The notes under the pieces: model-generated | What the model was told of the DNA's origin: nothing | Databases searched by the model: none | What the model saw: only the letters and a program-made list of their open reading frames with translations | Part shown: positions 43,034 through 49,469 of the stretch, piece by piece | Position numbering within the stretch: position 1 is the first letter of the stretch | Layout of the letters: each line of letters begins with the position of its first letter | Source of the DNA: an uncultured Christensenellaceae bacterium | GTDB lineage: Bacteria > Bacillota > Clostridia > Christensenellales > Pumilibacteraceae | Direction of reading: 5' to 3' | Assembly (NCBI GenBank): GCA_910588155.1 | Contig: CAJUPB010000014.1 | Coordinates: forward strand, 1-49,469 | Length of the DNA: 49,469 nt | Position numbers and translations under genes: made by a program

Positions 43034-44151
43034 TAAGCGCCGACCACTGCGTCGAGTTTGGCGGAAACTCTCGAAACGGTCGAGGTGTTGAGCCCCTGCA
43101 CGACCTCGACAATCAAAACCTTGTTGCCGGTCGCGCAGACGATTTCCTCCTCGCCGTCCCACGCGGTAAAGCCGCTTTCTTTGAATTCCGAGCCGACCGC
43201 GGGAGCGGTTACGCTTGCGCCCGCTTTGTAGTAGTATTTTGCGCCTTTGAGCGTGTCCACGGTCGCGGCGGTGTGCGTTGCGTCCGCGCCCGCCTTGAGC
43301 GTTGCCTTGAGCACGCCGTCGGTGTACGTGAGCGTAAGGTCGGGCATAACGGATTTTTCACCGTGATAGTAGAATACGCCGAAACCGTAAGCGTCCGAGA
43401 AAGGAATTTTTGCAGCGTTGCATACGTTCGCTTTTACGGGCTGCGCGACAGCGCCGTCCACCATTACGATAAACTTTACGCCAGCGGGCAAGTCGGTGCT
43501 GCTGTAGCATTTCACGTTGTGAAAAACGCGCACCTTGCCGGTCGCCGTATTGTAGTCGCCCGGATTTTGTACCTTGTCGAAATACTCGGCGAGCTCGCCG
43601 TAAGCCGTAGTATTGAGCGTAACCGAGATATACTCACGGGGCACGCCGTCCACATACTCGTTTTTGGTGTTCTCGACCTGCTGCACCGCAGCCTCGACGA
43701 TTTTTTCGATAGCGGTTTCCGTGGTCGTGAATACACCACAGTGCGCAGCGGCGCACGCAAAGAAAGATTTTTCGAGGCTCTTTTTCATAACCATTTCGTG
43801 ATTGCTCACGCGACGGGAAACGAGCCCCTCGACGCCGTACAAAGATACGTCTTTTTCCTCGACCTCCTCGATAATTTCCTCGTTGGTGTCGATTGCGACG
43901 GTTACGGGTTTTGCCTTGAGCTTGTCGCCCTTGCCGCCCGCTCTTGCCGTTCCGTAGGGATTTGCCTTGCTGTTGCAGAAACGCTTTGCCTCAACGGAGC
44001 CCGTGGAGGGGTCGCCGCTCAAGTCCTTGTTTTTGAGCTGGGACGAAATCGTGCCGTTGCTGATGTTGTCGATAACTACCCCGTACTTTTCCGCGAGGTA
44101 GTCATTGCCTTTGTCGCTCGCCAGTATAGCGAGGGTTTCAATTCTTGCCAT
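43033..44151 (-). CDS. Major capsid protein
   Basis: 372 residues behind AAGGAG. The N-terminus is coil-rich (DYLAEKYGVVIDNISNGTISSQLKNKDLSGDPSTGSVEAKRFCNSKANPYGTARAGGKGDKL). HK97-like core strands follow (VTVAIDTNEEIIEEVEEKDVSLYGVEGLVSRRVSNHEMVMKKSLE), then VQNPGDYNTATGKVRVFHNVKCYSSTDLP. The C-terminal ~85 residues (LTYTDGVLKATLKAGADATHTAATVDTLKGAKYYYK...) are an extra Ig-like surface domain beyond the core fold. It follows the scaffold gene by 21 bp. Confidence 0.88.
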   Translation of the reverse strand: MARIETLAILASDKGNDYLAEKYGVVIDNISNGTISSQLKNKDLSGDPSTGSVEAKRFCNSKANPYGTARAGGKGDKLKAKPVTVAIDTNEEIIEEVEEKDVSLYGVEGLVSRRVSNHEMVMKKSLEKSFFACAAAHCGVFTTTETAIEKIVEAAVQQVENTKNEYVDGVPREYISVTLNTTAYGELAEYFDKVQNPGDYNTATGKVRVFHNVKCYSSTDLPAGVKFIVMVDGAVAQPVKANVCNAAKIPFSDAYGFGVFYYHGEKSVMPDLTLTYTDGVLKATLKAGADATHTAATVDTLKGAKYYYKAGASVTAPAVGSEFKESGFTAWDGEEEIVCATGNKVLIVEVVQGLNTSTVSRVSAKLDAVVGA

Positions 44152-44172
44152 AATTTTGTTACTCCTTTTTAA

Positions 44173-44661
44173 TTAAAATAATTTCGGTATAGGTTTGGGT
44201 TGTGCACCCGGGGGTGTGGGCTGCGGGTCGCCGCTAAATACGGGCTTGGGAGCCGGCGGTTGCGGTTGAGGCGCGCCCTCGTCGAAATACTCGCCGAATT
44301 CCTCGCGGAGTTTCGGGAGCTGTTCGTCCAGCTTTTCGTCGCGTTTGATTTTGGCGATAACGTCGGCGAGGAATTTATCTTTTACTTTGGCGCCTTTGAG
44401 CTGCGCCGTGAGTTCCGTTTTGTACTTGTAGTCGTCAAGCTCCTGCAGCAGCTTTTTGTACTCCTCGGTTTCCTCTACCTTTACCGCTTGCGGCGCGTTT
44501 TTCAGTGCCTCCGCAACGGCAGCCTTTACGTCGTCGTCCGTCTTGAGCCCGCTTTTGATGTCTGCCACCTCGTCGTGGTGCATTTGCAAAAGTTTGCTCA
44601 CCTTTGCGCTCTCGTCGAGCGTTTCGTCCGCGAGAATTGCTCTGATTGTTTTCCTGTCCAT
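44173..44661 (-). CDS. Phage scaffolding protein (GP20-like)
   Basis: 162 residues, highly charged and helical: ETLDESAKVSKLLQMHHDEVADIKSGL, EETEEYKKLLQELDDYKYKTELTAQLKGAKVKDKFLADVIAKIKRDEKLDEQLPKLREEFGEYF. A Pro-rich tail with repeated PQPxPP ends the protein. This is the phage minor structural GP20 / scaffold pattern, located as usual just before the major capsid gene. It guides capsid assembly and is removed later. Confidence 0.88.
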   Translation of the reverse strand: MDRKTIRAILADETLDESAKVSKLLQMHHDEVADIKSGLKTDDDVKAAVAEALKNAPQAVKVEETEEYKKLLQELDDYKYKTELTAQLKGAKVKDKFLADVIAKIKRDEKLDEQLPKLREEFGEYFDEGAPQPQPPAPKPVFSGDPQPTPPGAQPKPIPKLF

Positions 44662-44767
44662 AAGATACTCCTTTCTTTTACGCCTTTAGAGTGGGCGAAT
44701 TTGCGTTCTTGTCGCTTGGCGCCTCGCGTATTTCGACAGTTTTACGCCGTGCCGAGGGCAATATAAA

Positions 44768-44784
44768 AGCACCGCCGCGGTGCT
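44768..44784 (-). other. Hairpin in leader of the scaffold-capsid genes
   Basis: AGCACCG pairs with CGGTGCT around a 3-base loop, followed on the minus strand by TTTTATATT. It may be a second weak terminator or a transcript-stabilising 5' structure for the abundant capsid message. Confidence 0.4.
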
Positions 44785-44810
44785 GCGCGTGGTGCTGATA
44801 TAACGGTATT

Positions 44811-44838
44811 AAAAAAGCCCACCGTATTGGTGAGCTTT
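44811..44838 (-). terminator. Terminator between packaging and capsid gene blocks
   Basis: On the minus strand AAAGCTCACC pairs with GGTGGGCTTT (one mismatch, 5-base loop) and runs into TTTTTTAA. It ends the terminase-portal-MuF block 4 bp after the small gene's stop. Scaffold and capsid therefore need read-through or their own promoter. Confidence 0.75.
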
Positions 44839-44841
44839 CGC

Positions 44842-45012
44842 TTATATGATTGTATCCCTGCCGCCGTCTTTTTGTCGAGGCTTTCCGGTTTCAAGGCATT
44901 GCCTTACGCCGGCGATAACCTCCTCGTCGGTCTGATATTCGGGATTGAGCAAGTATGGCTCCCCGAATTTGTCTTGATATTGCATTAAAAGGTCGATATA
45001 TTCGTCCGTCAT
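44842..45012 (-). CDS. Small phage protein, 56 residues
   Basis: MTDEYIDLLMQYQDKFGEPY at the start, then LLNPEYQTDEEVIAGVRQCLETGKPRQKDGG. ATG is preceded by GGAGG formed from the last codons of the MuF-like gene (GGAGGCTAAAGCTATG). It resembles short acidic phage proteins with a 'xEEVIAxIxxCLETGxP' ending seen beside head genes; function unknown. A terminator follows immediately. Confidence 0.65.
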   Translation of the reverse strand: MTDEYIDLLMQYQDKFGEPYLLNPEYQTDEEVIAGVRQCLETGKPRQKDGGRDTII

Positions 45013-45016
45013 AGCT

Positions 45017-47044
45017 TTAGCCTCCTATCATAGACTTAAGTATCTGCAAAAAGATGTTGTATGACTGCGGGAAAAAGTGCTGTATTTGCTCAAGCGACGC
45101 CGGATTACATATTGACGCGCTGAACATTTCCGCGAAAGCCTCCGTACTTACATCAATACGGCTCCAGTAGGTTGCTCCGTGTCCGGCTGTTCCTGTAATC
45201 TTTCCGCGAGTAGCTCCCTCGAATATATCGGAAATATCGCCCGTTGCTCGCCAGCCTCTTGTTTTTGCAAGCTCGTAAATCTCGGAGCGAATAGCTCGCC
45301 TCGCGTCGCCTATAAGTACACTTGACGCCTTGAGCCCTTTTGCCACCGCCTCCGCACGCAAACGCTCTTGCACGGCTTTGGTATAAGCCTCTGCCTCCGC
45401 TTTTATCGTGCGGCTGAATAATCCGCCGGAATACTTGCCCGACGCCGTAAAAAAGCGGGAGCCGTAACCGGACGCGCCAGCGCTATGGTCGAATAGGTGC
45501 CCGAGCTCGTGGAAAGTCGTTTCATACGGCGGCTTGTGCATACTGCCGAGCGCGTCGTTTTCCACGTTAAGGCTCACCTTATGCGAGGCTGGGCTATAGT
45601 GCGCGGTGCTGCGATATGTTGTACTTTCAAAACCTATCTCGTCCGCGTATTTATTCCATACCTCGCCGAAAATCGGAGGAGCATTTGCCACTTGTTCGCC
45701 GACCGCTCTTGCACGCTCCGCACCGTAGGCGTCTTTTACCCTGTCGGTCTTTATTATAGGCTTTTCGGGCTCCTTTGTCAAGTTGCCCGCCGCCTCACGC
45801 TTTAAGCGCTCCGCCGCCTCACGGTTAGTTTTTGCAACGTCCGCGGCAGTTCTGCGGTCATATCCATTGACTTGCAAGCGGTCATTTCGAGGTGTTCTGC
45901 CCGTATTCGAGCAAAAGCCCTTGTATTTGTCTTGCTTGGCTTTGAGTGCCGCTGCCGCCTCCTCGTAAGCCTCTTGATTGCCCGCCGCCTTTTGCGCCAT
46001 AACCTCGCGCTTTGCGTTTTTGACGTCGCGCTCAAGTTGCCGCTGTTGCTGGCTTTGTGCGTACTCTTTGGCGTTCTTTTCAAAGTCTTGCGTTTCCTCG
46101 CTGCGCTTATAGGATAATCCCGGAAAAAACGGGCTCGCAAAGTGTCCGCAGTTTATCCCGAGGATACCGTCGGGGGCTCCGTTACTGCTTGAGCTCCACG
46201 GGTAATATGTGATACTGTGCCCGTTGCCGTCGCGGACGGTGCCGCTTTTGTTCGACCTTGAAAATAGCTTGCCTTGGTCGTTGGCGCATTTGGGACGTGC
46301 TCCGGCGTGCGAGCTTATCTCGATAAGGTCGAGCCCGTAATCGTCGCATTTCGCAAAGGTTGTCGCGTGAGCGGTGTTTGTTGCCGTCGTGCGTATGTCC
46401 ATATTTACGTAAGCCTCGGGCGACCACTTGCGCCCTGCCTTATCGTAAAAGGCTGTTATCCCCTCGTTTGCCATTTTCTTGATAGCGTCCGAGAGTGCTT
46501 TTTGACGGCTCTTTACACCGGTAACGACCTCACCGGCTGCCACGTTCATAGTCTTTTGCGCACTGTCGTATGCTGCTGCGCTTACGGTGTTGGCTATCCC
46601 TTTGCGGTAAGCGTCCAGCGAGCTGTTAAGCATTGTAGTGTTTACGAGGTTGAAATCGTCCACCGCTTGCTTTGCGTAGCTTGATATTGCTTGTTTGACG
46701 CTCTCGCTTATTATAGGCGTATCGGTCGGGTTTAGGTATCCCAGCCGCACCGCCTCCGCGAATTGCGGCTCCAGCTCCTTGATAGCTTGAAAGGCTGCAC
46801 TCTCGAGCGCGGTTTGCACCAGCTCGGGCACTTGCCCCACATACTTGGCTATCGTTTTAATATTGTCCTGTGTAAGCCCTCCGAGCTCCGCCAGCTTTTT
46901 AAGCTGCCACTCTTGCGTCGTCAATCCCTTGCCGGTGTTGAAACGCTTTGCAATGTTTTGGATAAGCTCGTCCTCTATACTGGTATATACATCAACGAGC
47001 GGCTGCGCCAGTTGTTCGAGGAAATCACGAGGCAGCCCTGCCAT
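45017..47044 (-). CDS. MuF-like minor capsid protein with C-terminal zincin domain
   Basis: 675 residues. Residues ~1-330 are a phage minor capsid protein 2 / MuF-type domain (LAQPLVDVYTSIEDELIQNIAKRF; MDIRTTATNTAHATTFAKCDDYGLDLIEISSHAGARPKCANDQGKLFS; GILGINCGHFASPFFPG). A charged coiled linker with Gln/Ala repeats follows (~335-440). The C-terminal ~230 residues contain the zinc-protease motif HELGHLFDH (HExxH at 512-516) and STEAFAEMFSA (Glu635 or Glu639 as possible third ligand). Such fusions occur in phage MuF proteins carrying enzymatic or toxin domains that are packaged in the capsid. Targets are unknown. It overlaps the portal stop (TAATG). Confidence 0.85.
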   Translation of the reverse strand: MAGLPRDFLEQLAQPLVDVYTSIEDELIQNIAKRFNTGKGLTTQEWQLKKLAELGGLTQDNIKTIAKYVGQVPELVQTALESAAFQAIKELEPQFAEAVRLGYLNPTDTPIISESVKQAISSYAKQAVDDFNLVNTTMLNSSLDAYRKGIANTVSAAAYDSAQKTMNVAAGEVVTGVKSRQKALSDAIKKMANEGITAFYDKAGRKWSPEAYVNMDIRTTATNTAHATTFAKCDDYGLDLIEISSHAGARPKCANDQGKLFSRSNKSGTVRDGNGHSITYYPWSSSSNGAPDGILGINCGHFASPFFPGLSYKRSEETQDFEKNAKEYAQSQQQRQLERDVKNAKREVMAQKAAGNQEAYEEAAAALKAKQDKYKGFCSNTGRTPRNDRLQVNGYDRRTAADVAKTNREAAERLKREAAGNLTKEPEKPIIKTDRVKDAYGAERARAVGEQVANAPPIFGEVWNKYADEIGFESTTYRSTAHYSPASHKVSLNVENDALGSMHKPPYETTFHELGHLFDHSAGASGYGSRFFTASGKYSGGLFSRTIKAEAEAYTKAVQERLRAEAVAKGLKASSVLIGDARRAIRSEIYELAKTRGWRATGDISDIFEGATRGKITGTAGHGATYWSRIDVSTEAFAEMFSASICNPASLEQIQHFFPQSYNIFLQILKSMIGG

Positions 47045-48648
47045 TAACTACCCCCTTTCGGGAATAGCGTTGAAAAGTCTATCGTGGCGCCGGTGATATT
47101 GCTTTCTGCAGCGATTTGCCCCAGCTCCGCGTCCGCCTCCTCCGGAGTGTATCCGAGTTTTTCGGTCATAAACTTTTTTTTGCTCATAAGCGAATTGCTC
47201 ACAAGCAGCACTCCCTCGTTGATGTTCGTTTGCCGGTCTTGGATTATAGCGTCGTCAAAAAAGATTGCTATATCGTAGCCGCCCTTTGCGAGGCTCTCGA
47301 CGCTTTCCCCCTCGTACTCTATCCCGTAGAGGATTGCCACGTCTATGATGTTGCGCACCAGCTTTTTGACTGCCTCCTCGACGCTGCTTTGATGTTGCTT
47401 TACCGTCTTGTAAGTCTTGGATTTTTCCGAGATAACCTCGGTCGCAGTCTTGAGCCCCTCCACCTTGTCAAAGGTGAGCGTGCCGGGCGAAAGCCCCAGC
47501 TGAAAGGAAAGGATACCGAGAAAGGCATTGATAGCCGCCTCGTGTTCCTCGACGCGCAGCTCCACGGTGTTGTCCTTGATTTGCAAGTTTTCGAGGTCGT
47601 CGGTGTCCAGCGCCTCGTACACCTCGTCGTCGGCGTCAAAATAACGGCACCGCTGCCCAGTGTCCGGATTGTTTACATATCTGATAGCGGTCGACGGCAC
47701 GATTATGCGCTTTTTGCCGAGCGTAAACTCGCGCACAAAGCTATCAAAGCAAATATCCAGCGCCTTAAGCGTTGAGAGTGCATTTGCGTAAACGCTTACC
47801 CCCAGCGGGCTGTTATCGTCAAGATTATTCGCTATATTGGTGCGATAGTACGAAAAAAGCGAACTCTGCAAGCCGCTTACCTTTGCCTCGCCGGATAGGT
47901 TTACGTAAAGCTCATTGAGCGGGACGCGCTCGCCGAATATGTCTTGACTTTCCGAGCTACCGATTTTATGACGGTAAAGCTCATTGCTTATAACGTATTC
48001 GCTGCCGTCCCAGCGGTGAAACTCCAGCCTTGTGTAATAATAGCCGGCTTTTGCCTCGCGGGATATGAATACGCCCTCCGTAACCTCGGAATTATTCCAC
48101 GCAAGCGGGACGAATTGGTCTGCCATACCATAGCCGACCTTGATTTTTTCCGAGCCTCTGATGTCTGCGCCGTTCTCGTCTTTTTTGACGTCGCACCACG
48201 TTTTTAACGTACCGCCGCCCAGCGCCATAACTTGCTCGATATGCTCGCGCATTTTGGTGTTGAAATTGTTTTCAGTAAGCACGTGCTCCACAAAAGCCGC
48301 GAGTTTGTCGGGTTTTTTGTCGCTCGCCTCAAAGTCTTTACGAGATACTCCGACGCTGCACCTCTCTGCCCATATAAGCCCCGCCAGTTCGCTGCAAACG
48401 GCTTTCCCGGCGTTGAGTGTATCGCGCCGACGCTTTGCGCCGCTCTCGTTTATGGTCGGAGCCTTGACGTCGTGCCATTGGGAATAGTAGCCGCGATATA
48501 TGCGTTTCCATATCAATATCCCGCTTTCGTAAAATTGTCGAAAGCTGGGCACGCCGTTGATGTCGAAAATGTCTTTCACCGTCTGCGGTGCTGCGAATTT
48601 TTCGCCCATTTTACCAAACGCTCCTTTGATTTTTTCAAGTAAGCCCAT
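47044..48648 (-). CDS. Portal protein (A118/SPP1-type)
   Basis: 534 residues. IWKRIYRGYYSQWHDVKAPTINESGAKRRRDTLNAGKAVCSELAGLIWAERCSV and MREHIEQVMALGGGTLKTWCDV are the clostridial/listerial A118 portal signature. The stem and clip region includes SPLGVSVYANALSTLKALDICFDSFVREFTLGKKRIIVP and LGLSPGTLTFDKVEGLKTATEVISEKSKTYKTVKQHQ. It forms the dodecameric DNA gate at the capsid vertex. GGAGG from the terminase stop region precedes the ATG. Confidence 0.92.
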   Translation of the reverse strand: MGLLEKIKGAFGKMGEKFAAPQTVKDIFDINGVPSFRQFYESGILIWKRIYRGYYSQWHDVKAPTINESGAKRRRDTLNAGKAVCSELAGLIWAERCSVGVSRKDFEASDKKPDKLAAFVEHVLTENNFNTKMREHIEQVMALGGGTLKTWCDVKKDENGADIRGSEKIKVGYGMADQFVPLAWNNSEVTEGVFISREAKAGYYYTRLEFHRWDGSEYVISNELYRHKIGSSESQDIFGERVPLNELYVNLSGEAKVSGLQSSLFSYYRTNIANNLDDNSPLGVSVYANALSTLKALDICFDSFVREFTLGKKRIIVPSTAIRYVNNPDTGQRCRYFDADDEVYEALDTDDLENLQIKDNTVELRVEEHEAAINAFLGILSFQLGLSPGTLTFDKVEGLKTATEVISEKSKTYKTVKQHQSSVEEAVKKLVRNIIDVAILYGIEYEGESVESLAKGGYDIAIFFDDAIIQDRQTNINEGVLLVSNSLMSKKKFMTEKLGYTPEEADAELGQIAAESNITGATIDFSTLFPKGGS

Positions 48649-48660
48649 AAGTCGAGCCTC

Positions 48661-49469
48661 CTATTTGATGTAATGTTTATAAAAATAATTGTGCCCGTAA
48701 CGCATATCGTCCATTGCGTGGTTGTATGCGTCCACCGGGTTGCCGTGCTGGTCGCGCACATAAAGCCCGAGCTCGCGGAAACAGTCATAATGTCCGTACT
48801 CCTCTGTTTCAAGCCATAAAAGGCGCCGCTCCTCAATAGAGGACTGCACGCGCTCGATACCGACCTTTATACCCTTGGAATTGCCGGCAATTTCGTGCCC
48901 GTTATTGTCGGCGTTTCTTGCGTCCAGCCCGTAGAGTTTTAACTCCTCGCGTAACGCCTTGCAAGCGGGGTCTATGAGCAAGCACGTTTCCCTGCGTCCG
49001 AATTTGTTACGGCACCACGGCACGAATTTGAGGGCTATTTCTCGCGCTTGTACGCTCATTGCTTTGACGGTGCCCGTATCGCTACCGCTGTAGTAGTAAT
49101 TTGCTGCGCGGTATAGGCGATAAATAGGCTTGCCGCCTTTGCTGTCCCGCGTTACTATGTTGCAGCATACGCTCGTTGCGTCCGATAGTCCGCCGTCGCC
49201 CGAGAAATACATTTCCACAATGTCGCCCTCGAGCTTTGCCTTGACGTTCTCGTGCTGGGAAAACATAGAGTATATAACGCCTTGCGGTATGCAGCGGTGC
49301 CCCAGCCAGTCGCGCTCGTATAAATACGGGTTTTTCTTGAGCTGTTCGTAAAGCGCTTGCTTGCGTTCCGGCGTTAGTATCGGGTTGTCGTCCATAGTCC
49401 AGTGTTGCCATATTGTCCGCTGCGCCTCGAATACGTCTTTAATAACGGGGTGCTGCGGGCTCGGCGGGT
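48661..49469 (-). CDS. Terminase large subunit, C-terminal part (5' end outside window)
   Basis: The frame stays open to the right edge; before the internal Met at 49395 it reads VFEAQRTIWQHWTMDDNP, the classic 'HWTMDDNP' junction of phage TerL, so the gene starts beyond the window. The visible part is the RNase-H-like nuclease: GDIVEMYFSGDGGLSDATSVCCNIV, CLLIDPACKALREELKLYGLDA, IKVGIERVQSSIEERRLLW and the end motif DAYNHAMDDMRYGHNYFYKHYIK. It cuts and translocates phage DNA into the procapsid through the portal encoded next. Confidence 0.93.
   Translation of the reverse strand, partial: PPSPQHPVIKDVFEAQRTIWQHWTMDDNPILTPERKQALYEQLKKNPYLYERDWLGHRCIPQGVIYSMFSQHENVKAKLEGDIVEMYFSGDGGLSDATSVCCNIVTRDSKGGKPIYRLYRAANYYYSGSDTGTVKAMSVQAREIALKFVPWCRNKFGRRETCLLIDPACKALREELKLYGLDARNADNNGHEIAGNSKGIKVGIERVQSSIEERRLLWLETEEYGHYDCFRELGLYVRDQHGNPVDAYNHAMDDMRYGHNYFYKHYIK

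Larger units (their letters stand above)
33101..49469 (-). mobile_element. Prophage, late structural region (right end outside window)
   Basis: A co-directional run of terminase, portal, MuF-like protein, scaffold, capsid, connectors, tail tube, chaperones, tape measure, collar protein, tail fibre, DGR reverse transcriptase and holin defines a siphovirus-like prophage with an A118-type head module. It abuts the 3' end of tRNA-Val(GAC). Integrase, repressor and replication genes must lie past the right edge, or be missing. No endolysin is seen near the holin. Genes are packed tightly, with one clear internal terminator at 44811-44838. Confidence 0.93.

Overview
The window looks like a chromosomal segment of an uncultured Bacillota (Clostridia-type) bacterium carrying the structural half of a siphovirus-like prophage. 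Support for this placement: lipobox signal peptides, consensus -35/-10 promoters and AGGAGG ribosome sites; an rpmH-rnpA-yidD-yidC-khpB cluster in the Gram-positive order; an AgrA/AgrC-like LytTR two-component system; permuted GH3 glycosidases of the Ruminococcus/Butyrivibrio type; and a giant MBG-repeat surface protein. The genus cannot be fixed from sequence alone.

Host part, 1-33,100. (i) 1-10,130: three minus-strand units of extracytoplasmic proteins. They are lipoprotein / GH78-like rhamnosidase / GH3 (cut by the left edge), lipoprotein / membrane-anchored permuted GH3 / small membrane protein, and a lone SGNH-hydrolase lipoprotein. (ii) 10,250-12,500: a divergent LytTR response regulator and AgrC-like histidine kinase. 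All three units start from promoters of one design: a 21-bp-phased direct repeat (GCGCAnnCTGT on the plus strand) just upstream of a TTGAAA -35 box, 17 bp, then GATAAT/TATTAT. That is the expected form of a LytTR activator site, so the kinase/regulator pair probably controls the whole glycan-degradation set. (iii) 12,499-14,100: a divergent Xre repressor/small-protein pair with double operators, then small hypotheticals. (iv) 14,119-17,114: khpB, yidC, yidD, rnpA, rpmH. (v) 17,227-18,711: a TtcA-like PP-loop enzyme and a GNAT acetyltransferase. (vi) 18,866-32,916: a one-pass membrane protein overlapping a ~4,311-residue secreted, MBG-repeat, C-terminally membrane-anchored surface protein. (vii) 33,025-33,100: tRNA-Val(GAC).

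Prophage part, 33,101 to the right edge, all minus strand. From right to left it encodes: large terminase (cut by the edge), A118-type portal, MuF-like minor capsid protein with a C-terminal zincin domain, a small protein, terminator, scaffold, major capsid, head-tail connectors (four genes), tail tube, tail chaperones (two genes), tape measure, baseplate/collar protein, tail fibre, reverse transcriptase, three small proteins and holin. No integrase or endolysin is present. The tape-measure gene appears fused in frame to the C-terminal part of a tail-hub protein, with the usual distal-tail and hub genes missing between them.

The most striking system is a diversity-generating retroelement (DGR) at 34,074-36,739. 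A reverse transcriptase with DGR-type motifs (IGNYTSQ, YMDD) lies next to a template repeat (TR, 35,271-35,420) and a variable repeat (VR, 35,464-35,613) at the 3' end of the tail-fibre gene. The two repeats align without gaps. In the 130-nt core all 24 mismatches fall on TR adenines (coding strand) and none of the 96 other positions differ. The tail-fibre tip is therefore a C-type-lectin-like domain under targeted A-to-N mutagenesis, presumably to vary receptor binding.
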